The position numbers were made by a program, and so were the translations under genes. Of a stretch of DNA of 64,000 nt, positions 45,680-56,984 are shown one piece after another. How positions within the stretch are numbered: the stretch's first letter is position 1; every line of letters begins with the position of its first letter. This stretch comes from Pelobates cultripes (lineage: Eukaryota > Chordata > Amphibia > Anura > Pelobatidae), in contig OW240917.1 of NCBI GenBank assembly GCA_933207985.1, positions 101,772,785-101,836,784 of the forward strand. Direction: 5' to 3'. Below the pieces are notes generated by a model. That model searched no databases and was not told the origin of the DNA. It worked only from the letters and a program-made list of their open reading frames with translations.

Positions 45680-46168
45680 TCACAAGTAATTACTAATGTC
45701 AGCTAGGATACGTTGAATTTTGTCACGTGGTAAGCTGGCTTCCATAGCTACCGAATCAAGTTCAATACCCAGAAAATTGACCATAGTGTCAGGACCTATA
45801 GTTTTGGAGAGGGTCCTCCCAAACAGCTGCTTGGTGACATGAAGACTCGAAGGTGGGTTATGATTACTCTCTATAAAGAGGAAGTCATCCAGATAGTGTA
45901 GTACTGATGGACATCTACACGAGTTTAAGAGTAACCAGCATAAGGCCTCCGCGAAGGTGTCGAATATCCTTGGGCTACTTTTAGACCCAAACGTTAGCCT
46001 GTTGAAAAAATAATACTGGTTTCTCCACTTAATACCATGCAGATACCACAGCGATGCGTGAATAGGAAGCAGTTTAAAGGTGTTTACAATATCTGTTTTG
46101 CCTAACCATGCTCCTACCCCCGCCGCTATGATGGTTTGCACTGCGTCATCTATCGTGGTGTACTGCAA
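45680..46168 (-). pseudogene. DIRS-type RT palm domain
   Basis: 162 codons with TIDDAVQTIIAAGVGAWLGK then TDIVNTFKLLPIH (first Asp block), FFNRLTFGSKSSPRIFDTFA (F/Y-GxxxSPxxF block) and VLHYLDDFLFI (catalytic YLDD). FLGIELDSVAMEASLPRDKI closes the domain. Catalytic residues are present, but stops flank the piece on both sides. Confidence 0.85.
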
Positions 46169-46192
46169 GGAGAACTCTTCTGATGGAATTAA

Positions 46193-46660
46193 TTAATTCA
46201 AACTGGGAATGGTGGAGGAGTGAGAAGCTGAAAGGTCAATAATCAGTCTTTTTTTCAAAGAGTGTTTCCCAGTTACAATACCTATTGGGTTTGTACGCCA
46301 ACTAGAGAAACCCATAATAAACCCTTGATTCAGTTCATGTGTTAACAGTGAATCAACTGCACCTGGGTTGTTGACAGCAGATAGTAATTTTTTACTTTCG
46401 GTAATACTGGGTGGTAAAGCTACAATACCCGTGTGAAAACCCTCAGAAAATCCCAAAACCAAGAAGTCAGTGAACTGTGGTGAAGGGTGAGATGCTAAAA
46501 ATTGAGACAACTCACTGATATCAACAGATGTAAAATACTGTTTAGAATTTAGTTTATTAGGGCACATGGTTTTGGAGTGAGCGCGGAAACATTGGGTACA
46601 CACATGTAACAACCTACAAGCACTAAACCCGCAGGCACCAGCATTGAAATTGTTTCAAAT
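46193..46660 (-). pseudogene. DIRS-type Cys-rich motif and start of RT
   Basis: Upstream of the frame at 46612, CGFSACRLLHVCTQCFRAHS then KTMCP gives a C-C-C-C-H-C-like knuckle. It continues to GFSEGFHTGIVALPPSITES and LKKRLIIDLSASHSSTIPSL. The last block (KxRLIxDLSxPxxxSxN) is RT motif 1 of DIRS-type elements. The frame stops at 46193. Confidence 0.7.
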
Positions 46661-46741
46661 CTGGGATTTCCAGAGGAATACACTAGGCCTGCCAAGCTTA
46701 TCCTTTATGACCCTCTCAGATCTTACAGGCAAACCAGGGTT

Positions 46742-47448
46742 TTACTGAACTGTGACCGAGGTGTCCGTGGGACAGAAGTTAGTACCGTGGGAGGTAGATA
46801 AACACAAGGCAGAAGCTGGTGTCCTGAGGCCGGCAAAATGCCTGCAAAACAACTCTGTATCCAGCTTACTCCAATTAATCACTGTATTAAACTGGGCCAG
46901 AGTTCCTGCCGCCATAGCTGAAAAAGACTTATGGTAATCATAGAAGGCATATCTGCCATATTTGTGCCCCAAGTCGACCAGCTTGTGCATGTATGTATTC
47001 AATTCTTCTCTTCTCTTGGTGAATTGGTACATACTACATCTCTGTAGATCCCAAACGCCAGCACAAACTTTGGAGTGGTCAGTTTCTTACTGAGTTTGGG
47101 ATCCCTGGCCTTGAGAACTACTGATAGGTCCCCATAAGAATAGGTCTTGTTTTCCACTATATCCTGGGTAGCAATAAGGAGTGATATCAGATTCACATCC
47201 TTACCCTCCAGGATATCTTTACGTATCTGCAGAAGCACCATGTGAGCAGGTGTGATCATCATTGTATCTAACCGCAATACCGGGTCCACTACATTACCCT
47301 GTAGAATTGCTGTAGCAGCTGCTAGGGACGTAACACTGGACAATGGTGGGTTAGTTGTTGTAAGGCCCAAGTCTAATCTGTCAATCCTATGTCTGATCTG
47401 GCCCATAGAGGATAGGAGAGTGTCCATCATGGTTTGTAAGTCGGGCAT
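46742..47448 (-). pseudogene. DIRS-type gag-like ORF (two overlapping frames)
   Basis: First frame (47448-46999) contains ITPAHMVLLQIRKDILEGKD and TTPKFVLAFGIYRDV. The homologous reading moves at about 47010-47030 into the second frame, MYQFTKRREELNTYMHKLVD then YHKSFSAMAAGTLAQF and LDTELFCRHFAGLR. HELNxYLHxxVDLGxKYGxxAFYDYHxxFSA and DTELFCRHFAGL are conserved in vertebrate DIRS gag-like ORFs as I know them. One frameshift disables it. Confidence 0.7.
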
Positions 47449-47664
47449 GTTGCTGGTACCACTAGACCCTTCCCCTGTTCCGGTGTTGTCGTGTTTCTAT
47501 ACATTAATCTGAACAATTCCGCCTTCCTGGCCATAGCCCCCCCATGTTCATTCAGATCGGGCCACGCTCGTTCAGGCCAGACTCGAATGTCTAGGAGGAG
47601 TCTAGTGCCGATGGTGAGTATTTATATCAGCACTAGCCCCTCCAACAACTCCAGGCTCCGCCTT

Positions 47665-47667
<3 letters not shown>

Positions 47668-47700
<33 letters not shown>
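47668..47700. repeat. (TA)n microsatellite
   Basis: About 15 TA units next to the DIRS-type leader, followed by a T-run. Confidence 0.9.
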
Positions 47701-47703
<3 letters not shown>

Positions 47704-48360
47704 TTTTTTATTGTCCCTTGTTTTATTAATTTGACAAGCCTACTTTTCCATATTCCCATCCATGTGCCTTTCAAAAAAGATTGGTTGTCATTTCATTTTC
47801 CTTGCTGGAGAGGCACATTAAGGCCTCTTGATATGTTCATTTCTATAAGTATTGTCAGTTATTCAGTATTCATTGTAATGTTTACTGAGTTTCTTCTCTC
47901 TCATAGAGGTTCCCAAATGATAGTCAGCAGTAAAAATGTATTTTGGAATGGAGGATAGGGACACTCCACTGCTCAAATAAAAAGAAAAACTACTGTCTAG
48001 CAATCATCTCCTCTGTTAAACATGTATGAATTTAATTATGCATTTTATATTGTGGGTATATCTAAAAACAACTTGCAAAACCTGCAGATCTAGAGTTTGA
48101 AGCCTTTGTAAGTCTTCCCCTTATAATTGAGCCCAGACTTTATGTGACTGTCCATTCACAGACTTCCCAATACACCTAAATGAGCAGGCACCAGCCTGTT
48201 AGCTCCACTTAGCTAAACAACAGAGAAGTAACAGGACCAGTTATCTGACAGCTGGGGGGTGGGCATAAAATGGTTAATTTATAAAAGGGTAAATTTCTAT
48301 TAAATTCTGCCCTGTTTTATAAAATGAAAGAGGAGGACACAATGTTTACACATAAAGCAC
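47701..48360. other. Stretch without a recognised gene
   Basis: The 155-codon frame 47491-47958 crosses the microsatellite and has no domain. Nothing else is recognisable. Confidence 0.4.
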
Positions 48361-48364
48361 TTAA

Positions 48365-48718
48365 CTCCTTAACGACCGGTGATGATTCAGGACCGTCATC
48401 TACATTTTTGCGTTGCCGACTGCTGACGGTCCTGAACAGTCACAACAGTCTTATGTACTTACCCGATCGCCGGCGTTCCCCCTGTGGCGATTGGCTGTGC
48501 TCCTGGTGTGGGGAGACTGCCTGCAGCCCAGACAGTCTCCCCATGGTGGATTAGGACCCCTGGGGCCATATGATCACTTAACAGAGTGATCACATGGTCA
48601 CAATAGGTGTCCAACTGTCTGCCTGCAGGGGGACTGCCTGTGCTGACAGGCAGTCTCCCTGCAAGTGTAAAATAAAAAAATAAAATAAAGGTTAATGTTA
48701 ATAAAAAAATAATAATTA

Positions 48719-48768
<50 letters not shown>

Positions 48769-49449
48769 ATATAGACATATATTATGTATATATGTCTATA
48801 TATCATATATATAATGTCATACTAAGTGTATTGTTATATTAATATGTACATATATTAATATAAAAATACACTTATAATTAAATTGCACACGTATATATAT
48901 AATATATATATAATAACTATATATATTGTATATATATATATATATATATATTATAAAATACAAATGATAAGTAATTTAAATTAAATAAAAAAATGTAAAA
49001 ATAATAATAAAAATTTAAAAATAAATTATATATCTATATGAAGTTTTATTCTAACTGTATTTTGATATTAATATATATATATTTATATCAAAATACACTT
49101 AGAACAAAATTGTGTGTATATATATATATATATATATAAAAAATAGAAATCAGTTCCTGCACTCACGCTGAATTTCCCTTCACGACCGGGTGCCAACCAT
49201 ATATAGCCAAAAAATACAAATTAATGGTTGCACTCACGGTTTTTCCAATTAAAAGTCCAAAGTTTATTGTCAATTCATAAAAGCTGCGATCAACGTTTCA
49301 GTCCTACCCAGAGGACTTTCATCAGGATCATTTATGATCCTGATGAAAGTCCTCTGGGTAGGACTGAAACGTTGATCGCAGCTTTTATGAATTGACAATA
49401 AACTTTGGACTTTTAATTGGAAAAACCGTGAGTGCAACCATTAATTTGT

Positions 49450-49489
<40 letters not shown>

Positions 49490-50861
49490 AATAAATAAAA
49501 ATAATACAATATATACATATGTCCATATACAAAATTACATAAATAATTATATAAATATACACGTATATATATATATATATATATAAATATGCATATATAT
49601 TTAAATTCTACATGCGTATTTATGTAATATTTTTACATAATTAAGTAATTTTCTTGCAATTTGAGGGACCTGCCTGCGAACCCATGCCGAAAGTCCAGAG
49701 AATTTAAATTGCTAGCACTGTATTTTATCCTGTAACTTTCTATGACACCCTAAAACCTGTATATGGGGGGTACTATTTTACTTGGGAGACTTCGCTGAAC
49801 ACAAATATTAGTGATTCAAAACAGTAAAACATATCACAGCGATGATATTGTCAGTGAAAGTGATTTTTTTGCATTTTTCACACACAAACAGCACTTTTAC
49901 TGATGATATAATTGTTGTGATACATTTTCCTGTTTTGAAACACTAATATTTGTGTTCAGCAAAGTCTCCCGAGTATAACAGTACCCCCCATGTACAGGTT
50001 TTATAGGTTACAGGGTCAAATATATGGGTCAAATATTTTTACATTGAAAATGGCCAGGTTGGTTACGTTGCCTCTGAGAGCATATGGTAGCCCAGGAATG
50101 AGAATTACCCCCATGGTGGCATACCATTTGCAAAAGAAGACAACCCAAGGTATTGCAATTGGGGTATGTCCAGTCTTTTTTAGTAGCCACTTAGTCACAA
50201 ACACTGGCCAAAACTAGTGTTCAATTTAGTTTTTTACTTTTTTCACACACAAACAAATATGAACGCTAACTTTGGCCAGTGTTTGTTACTAAGTGGCTAC
50301 TAAAAAAGACTGGACATACCCCATGTTGAATACCCTGGGTTGTCTACTTTAAAAAAAATATGTACATGTGGGGTGTTATTCAGAGATTTATGACAGAATC
50401 AGTGTTACAATGTCATTATTGATACATTTTAAAAATGTATGTTTTGAAACTGCAATATCCTACTTGTACCTATAACTTGCAAAAAAACAACAACAAAAAA
50501 GCATGTAAACACTGGATATTTTTAAACTCAGGACAACATTTTGAATCTATTTAGCAGTGTTTTTAATTCGCTTTTGTAGATGAGTAAAAGATTTTTCAAG
50601 TAAAAGTAAAAAAACGTATTTTTTTTCAAATTTTTTTATCATATTTTTTTATTTTTTTTTAAATTAAATTACATGAGATTATATAAATAATGGTAGGTAA
50701 AGAAAGCTCTTTTTGTCCTGAAAAAAAAAAATATATAATTTGTATGGGAACAGAAAATGAGAGAGCAGAAAATTAAAGCTAAACACAAACACCACAAAAG
50801 TGTAAAAAGAGGCCTGGACGTAAATGTACAACATCGCAAAAACAGTCTGATCCTTAAAGGG
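48365..50861. mobile_element. TTAA-target non-autonomous element, copy 3, diverged, with a palindromic insertion
   Basis: TTAA at 48361-48364 and 50862-50865 bracket CTCCTTAACGACCGG and CTGATCCTTAAAGG ends. The left end again makes a hairpin (GGACCGTCA...TGACGGTCC), with bases unlike copies 1 and 2. An AT-rich zone follows, then module A forward (about 49722-49840), A inverted (about 49905-50010) and B/B inverted (about 50050-50345). The third A module is missing. A perfect palindrome is inserted in the AT-rich zone at 49209-49456. Confidence 0.8.
49209..49456. repeat. Perfect 123-bp inverted repeat with hammerhead-like core
   Basis: Arms 49209-49331 and 49334-49456 are exact reverse complements with a 2-bp TT spacer. 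The right arm contains CTGATGA, a stem AGTCC/GGACT and GAAAC (49339-49365), the order of a hammerhead core with one additional A before the stem. About 68 bp (49141-49208) of non-inverted sequence precede the left arm and continue the same repeat. Head-to-head inverted ends are typical of Penelope-like pseudo-LTRs, which is the proposed origin. Confidence 0.75.
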
Positions 50862-50865
50862 TTAA

Positions 50866-53105
50866 GCAAGCAAAAGTGCTTTAGGGGTCTGGAGTGTAAC
50901 TTTTAAGACACAAATTAGTTAAAACCATGTATTTATTTTATAAAACTATGAAATTTGATAATGCAAAAAAGTGAGCTATTTACATAGGACATAAGCTTTA
51001 TGTAAATTGTATTGGTGTCTACACATAAGTATACTGAGGATTATCCTGTAGACACAGACCCATGGCCAAAAACAATAGCCATAATTTAAGATTGTTGGAT
51101 ACAATTTTCGAATGGTGTCATTTTTTTGGATAATCTATTAAAATCATTTTTCAAATCTTAAAATATATAACATAAACATAGACCAATATAATAAAAACTA
51201 TCAAAATATAACATTTAAATATTATTCATAATATTCAATACATTTAAAATTGTCTCCAAAAATATTAAATCATTTGTAAAGCTTAAACAACAATATTAAA
51301 TCCAGGCCAATGTTAGCAACATTAAAAATAAGTGCATTCTGTACTATGATTCTTTAAGGCAATAGCAGGTCTGGACCTACGAGCTCCCAGACTATTTCAG
51401 TTTAGGTAATATTAACTACTGTGTACTCCAAAATGTGCATGATCCCCTGTCGGGTCGAAACGTTGATGTGAGTTATTAACACTGGATTAAATACCGTTTT
51501 GAAAATTCAAGGGAGTGCTCCTGATTGATTACATTTATATATATATATATGCACACACACACATATACACACACAGACATACATCTATTGTGTTATTGTG
51601 TGTCTGTATAAATGTGTATGTGTTTAGTAGATAACTCTCTTATTTGGTGTCATTAAATCTTGCAATCCCACATAAGGATGACAAATAAGGGAGTTATCTA
51701 TTAAACAACAGACATTAAATGACAGATTAAAATTAAGAAAATGTCTTTTTTTAAATTCTGATTTTTTTTTAGCTGTTTAGTAGATAGTTCCCTAAATTGG
51801 TGCCCTTATGTGAGATTTCCATATTTTAAGGCACCAAATTAGTGTGCTGTTTAGCAGATAGCTCCCTTATTTGGTGTTCTTAAATATGGCAATCACCCAT
51901 AAGGATAGCAAATAGGGGAGTTGTCTGATAAACAAAGATCGAAGTTAAGAAGTGTCAGCCAGCCCACAACAAGAAATCTGTGTGGCTAATTTGAATTCTA
52001 TGCAAATTTGTTGGACCAGCTAGACGGCTGTCCAGCGGCACCTCCATGTGTTACATGAGATGCGGCAACCGGCCGCAATGTAATTATTGAATGTGGACGG
52101 TTTTTATTATAGATCCAGTGAGTGCTCTCATTTTTTCTTTTAGATTATATATATATATATATATATATATATTTACTGTCCCCCCTCTTTTTTCATCTAT
52201 ATTTTTTTTTCTCACTTAATCTGTGAATCACAGACAAATGCATCTATCAATGTGCTGCATTGATAGGATCTTCAGAATCTTTTCCCTGAATATTGCGCAA
52301 GTAGGATATTCAAATTGTCAGCCCATATTGTCTCATGGACAACTATCTCACTAGTCAAACTAAATTTTCCTATTCGGAAGAAGTAAATAGGCAGAATACT
52401 ATTTTTCCATTGCACACAAGTCTGATCTACACTGTGACATTTTAACATTTATACTGAATAACCTTCAGAATCTACAGAGTAACCTATAAAAAAAAAAATG
52501 CCTAATGGCCAAAGTATAGCCAATCATGTAAAGCAAAAGATAAAAAAAAATTATATACAACTTTGCTATTACTGGAAAAATGAATTTAGTAAAACAAAAT
52601 GTCATTTCCATGTTATATAAACTCAATTGCTGTAGACCCCAGCTGAGACCAAGCAGTTTGAGGGCATCGTCCTAATAAACAAGTCATGAAACTTTCTAAA
52701 TATGAACTTTATTATGTCATAATGCTGCATTTACTGGTAAATAGGTCAATTTCACTGGGTTTGTCACAATGTCGATTCCAATGTACAACGTGTATTAAGA
52801 ACATATTGTTGTCATTGTACATTTGGATGCTTACTGTTAATTTGCATATTTGCTGCTTGATTTTGTACCTAAAATGTATCACTAAACACATATAATCACA
52901 AATAAAAGTTTAGACTCCACTACAAATTAACAGGATTGTAATCACTAAACAGTGAATTCAAATGAATTTAAACCCAAAATGATTAAATGTCAACCAATAT
53001 TACTAAGGTAGGAATACAGCATTTTTTTTTTCAAGCTTGACTCTTATTCTCTGCATTTTGCTAACTCAGTTTTCAATTTACCCCAATTGATTTTTAAGTG
53101 AAAAG
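50866..53105. other. AT-rich stretch without a recognised gene
   Basis: Contains GGTCGAAACGTTGATG at about 51454, a phrase like that in the palindrome at 49.3 kb but without the CTGATGA core. A (TA)n at 52146-52172 and the separately listed inverted motif cluster are also here. No coding or RNA gene is visible. Confidence 0.4.
51625..51935. repeat. Cluster of alternating inverted MITE-like motifs
   Basis: TGTTTAGTAGATAACTCTCT pairs with AGGGAGTTATCTATTAAACA (51627-51706). Further on TGTTTAGTAGATAGTTCCCT, TGTTTAGCAGATAGCTCCCT and the inverted AGGGGAGTTGTCTGATAAACA follow (51772-51935). The motif therefore occurs at least five times in both orientations in 310 bp. Confidence 0.75.
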
Positions 53106-53106
53106 A

Positions 53107-53580
53107 CCCAAATAGTACCTCCTGTCCGTTACAGCCAACTCACGATTGCAGGACTTCTCTCTGGCAGCTCCCTTCCTATGGAATAGCCTGCCTACCGCCA
53201 TCAGACTCTCCCCTAGTCTTCAATTGTTTAAGAAGTACCTTAAAACCCATCTCTTTATGAAAGCTTATGGTCTCCCAGAGTAACCTCTACCTTACATATC
53301 TGTCTCATGCTCTCTCCTAAGGGGCAGCACACTACTCTCTCCTCCAGCTCTGTTTCACTCCCACCTATTTTGATTGCTATTTCCTGTCCTATTGTGTTTT
53401 AAACCCCACCTCCTAGAGAATGTAAGCTCGTTTGAGCAGGGCCCTCTTCAACCTATTGATCCTGTAAGTGGTCTTGTAATTGTCCTATTTATAGTTAAAA
53501 CCCCCCTCTCATAATATTGTAAAGCGCTACGGAATCTGTTGGCGCTATAAAAAATGGCAATCATAATAATAATTATACTA
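53107..53580 (+). pseudogene. CR1/L2-like LINE 3' end
   Basis: Encodes readable C-terminal RT residues (RTSLWQLPSYGIAC-like with frame slips; AAPFLWNxLP position is FLWNSLPT at about 53167-53190) and ends TGTAAAGCGCTACGGAATCT then GTTGGCGCTATAAAAAATGG and an (ATA)n tail. The same tail type closes the LINE inside the Tc1 at 10.1 kb. Severely 5'-truncated. Confidence 0.8.
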
Positions 53581-55775
53581 GTGGATGTCAATGCAGTATG
53601 ACACGTATTTGCATGTCTCCTGAAATACACTTTTACTGTCATTTTTAAATAGATGACAACACCAAGTGACAACCCACCGTGTGTGACAACAGTGTTCTTC
53701 CCATATCCTAATTACATTTTATATTTTTTCTAAATCTTTTCAAAATGGCTTAAACAAATTTATTTCAAGTTGCAAGTTTGTTTGTAAAGATTGTATTATT
53801 GTACTTTAAAGATATACATTCATAGACATTGATCAAATTACTATTTGGGACTGAAGAAGGCAAAATGAATGTAGTTAACACTATCTCAAAAACCTGTAGA
53901 TGAGTGATTACATGCATGCCAAAACATTATTATTCGCTTAAAGAACTGAGCCCATGCTGATGAGCTAACAGAAGTTTCTGCTGAGGAACTACCATTTCTC
54001 TAGCCATGGTAGTGGAAGCGGAAGCGGGAAGCGATGCCTGTCAGACTCCAGTCACAATAGGGGTGGGGAGTCAGGGCACCCATGGCACCATAACCACTTC
54101 AGAAAGCTGTAGTGGTTATTTTACTTTAAGTGTTCCTTTCAGGCCACATTTCAAATAGTAAGTCCATGGATAGTGAATTGGCATTTTATTGACATGTGCT
54201 GGAGTGTGCCTTTAGAGATCACTTGATGATCAGTATCTTTACAGCAAGGTGCTATTCAAGGATCCTATTCCAAATAAGGTGACATACTCCTTTAATAACT
54301 GTGGAGGTGTATATTAGCTGGTAGTGTTAAATAAGCAGGATACCCAGACCAGGATCTTGTGACTTTGGGAGTTAATTTATACATGGTAATGCTGTAAAGA
54401 AGTTCTTTTGGTACTGACACAATGGGGTTTATTTAATTGAGCAGCAAATTGCAATTTAAAAAAAAAAAAAAAACTGAATTGCTTTCAGATCAGATATTTT
54501 GTGCTAAATTTTGAAATTTAGTTTTTCTTTTAGTGTTTAGTGAATTAACGTCATTGTTAAGAAAATAAACAATCTCTTCCACACAGTGACACTAGTAGGG
54601 CTAGTAATGATGTGTTACTCATGGGTGTATTGATTGGGTTAATAACATGAGCTATGCATTTCAGGTAAAAGAATACTAAACTACAAATCACAATGCAAAC
54701 CTACATGACAAATAGCGTTCTATTGTCTCCGTAAATCATTCCACTTAATTAGGAGAAATCTTTCAGACGCTTTAACAAGTCATAAGTCATCAAGTGATGA
54801 GCAATGTAAACTTTTAACAAAACAAGAGAAATGGATTCTTGCAAACAGAATTAACCAATTATTTATAATTACTTATATTTAACACATGAACAATGTAAAG
54901 TAAAATATATATTTTTTTTTACTTGGACAGATCATCAGGCTATAAAAAAAGATAATTAAATGAACAAATTGAAATGCATTTGGATTCAGTTCGGAAAAGC
55001 TACACTTGAACTAAATGCAGCAGATAATGGTCATCAGGCAAACCCATGCAAATTTGAATTGAAAAGGATGCATTTGAAAAATTTAAGAAACATAATTTCT
55101 AAGCCGCTGGGTCTTTGCCACTATATTTCATCTGAAAAATGCAGATGTTGCTGCATAAAGTACATTGACAAAGAACAAACCCCTTATTATTCAGATACTT
55201 ACTAGTTGGTTATCTGATTAGTTTATTGTAGAGTCCTTATGGTAGAAATCAGGTAAAGTACTATGCTACAATATGGATAAAATGTTCTTACCTGTGATAC
55301 CAATCACACTTAAAAACGCAAACAGAGGCCTTGTTTTAATATTTTAGCATAGGTTTTTCAAATGATTTCATATTTTTAAAACTATTAAAATATTTTGTGA
55401 TATACTGACATTTTTATACAATGTAAATATGATATAGTTTAAACAAACAACCATTTGTTTTGCAGTGTTATTTGTCACAGGTTAGTTATATTAGTTTAAA
55501 TAAATGAACACTTTTCATTTTGAACAGCATCTATCTGTGCCAAAACTACCGGGAAACACATCAAATAAAATATTTCTATGAACATAGTTTTCTAAGGATT
55601 TAAAAGCAGAAAATATTGTTGGCCTACATTTTCCCATGGACAACACATAATTTAAGTTAAAATATACTAACATTGTAGAATTTCTTTTCAGGAATATCGA
55701 AGGCACTTTTAAATATTTCCACACTACTATGTAATCAATAGAAGCCATTGGGGTAAAAAAATTATTTCCAATGTT
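53581..55775. other. AT-rich stretch with a MITE end; possible 3' UTR near 55.5 kb
   Basis: CACCATAACCACTTCAG...CTGTAGTGGTTAT then AGTGTTCCTTT at 54086-54137 is the right end of a T2-like MITE with a damaged TTAA. The minus-strand frame 55515-55748 follows the exon candidate below and would be its 3' UTR. The plus frame 54960-55204 shows no domain. Confidence 0.4.
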
Positions 55776-55844
55776 TCATCTTAGAAGTTCTGCTTGTGCA
55801 GTAGCAAGTCTGTGTATGTTTTCACTCATAGTCCATTTTGGTAC
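55776..55844 (-). CDS. Possible 3' terminal coding exon of a host gene (unidentified)
   Basis: On the minus strand, TTTCATTTTTGTTCCAG is followed by an open phase-0 frame VPKWTMSENIHRLATAQAEL then LR and TGA at 55778-55776. The acceptor is canonical and the local sequence is not repeat-like. I do not recognise the C-terminus. No upstream exon with a matching donor could be identified in the window, so a chance acceptor in AT-rich DNA is a real alternative. Confidence 0.3.
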   Translation of the reverse strand, partial: VPKWTMSENIHRLATAQAELLR

Positions 55845-56227
55845 CTGGAACAAAAATGAAAATCTGTTATTTTGTAAATAAACATTTACTGCTTTTCAAA
55901 AGATAGACACGAAAGGAAGTAAAGAAAAGAGCGTGGTCAGTGGGAGGGTACAACATTGTGAATAATGTAACATCACACCAGCTTGCATAGAGATACAAAC
56001 AGCATTTTCATTATATCATATCTTGCCATGCTAGAGAGAAAGCTATCCAAACATTAACATCTCTTTAGAGATAGAGTGTGTCCCTTTGTTTCTCTATTAG
56101 AAACATCTGATTGGACACACATCATTTGTAATGATGACTTCCATGAGATAGTGCAGAGCTGCATTGATGAGACTTTCCGAGCACAGGAAAAAAAGATGAG
56201 TTTAAATTAATTTAGAGTATTCATTTA

Positions 56228-56700
56228 AAGGTGCACAATAGTCAATAGAACAACTACAGCTTAATGTTGTTGTTGTTCTGGGGTCTACAGCTTGTCCCTG
56301 CAGGCTTTTTAATGTGAACACTGGCTTTTCCTGAGAAAAGACAGTGCTCACGTTACCTCCTAGGAACACATGTAGTTGCCACTCCTCAGACGGCCACTAG
56401 AGGTGCTTCCTGTGTCAGTTCTGCACAGTGTGAAGCACTAACGTTCATCATCTCCACACTCTTGATGGATACACTGAACGCTTCTTATAGAGATGCATAT
56501 CTATGAGGATATGCTCATTGGTGCACTAGCTCCCCAATGCTTTTCTACGGAAAAGCACTGAAATGGCTGAGATTTCCAAATTTGATGATCTCAACCAAGA
56601 AGGTGGAGTGGGTCAGGGCCAGCTGCGATGAGACTGGCACAGTGCCAGAAATAAGGTGAGTAAAAACACATTTTTAAGGGAAGGGGTGTGGCGCAAACTA
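56228..56700. mobile_element. T2-like MITE, left end and body (tentative)
   Basis: TTTAAAGGTGCACAATAGTC begins a TTAAAGG-type element. The body includes CCCCAATGCTTTTCTACGG then AAAAGCA and GGTGGAGTGGGTCAGGGCC, similar to the MITE at 27.6-27.9 kb (ATGCTTTCTATATGGAAAGC; GAGGCGGGATGGGGCAGAGCC). The right end is not found. Confidence 0.5.
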
Positions 56701-56984
56701 AGTAAGTTTAAATATACAGTTTGGGAAAGCTGAGTTCTTTATCATGTCTTGATTTTTGGGTTTCTGGTTGGTGACCTTTGACTCACATTCTTATTACACA
56801 TAAACAGCGTGCTGAGTGTCTCTTTCCATATACGCTTTATCTATATGTCACCAATTTTCAACATTTAGAATTATTTTACCATATTTAAGTGCATCAATAA
56901 AAATACAGCATATTTGTTAGTATTGATACTTTTTATTTGTTTTTGCAAAAGATATGGAAGTCCCGCCTCCTTTTAATAAATAAT

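Larger units (their letters stand above)
44450..47640 (-). mobile_element. Decayed DIRS-type (tyrosine-recombinase) retroelement
   Basis: Read on the minus strand, the order is gag-like ORF, Cys-rich knuckle, RT, RNase H, tyrosine-recombinase N-terminus, which is the DIRS layout; no integrase or protease is seen. A GC-richer leader lies at about 47450-47640 beside a (TA)n array. The right-hand (3') side fades at about 44450, before the recombinase catalytic residues. The inverted and split repeats diagnostic of DIRS termini could not be found. Confidence 0.8.

Noticed and set aside
51430..51480. Second hammerhead-like motif near GGTCGAAACGTTG
   Set aside because: The CTGATGA half of the core is absent, so it only shares the GAAACGTTG phrase with the palindrome at 49.3 kb.
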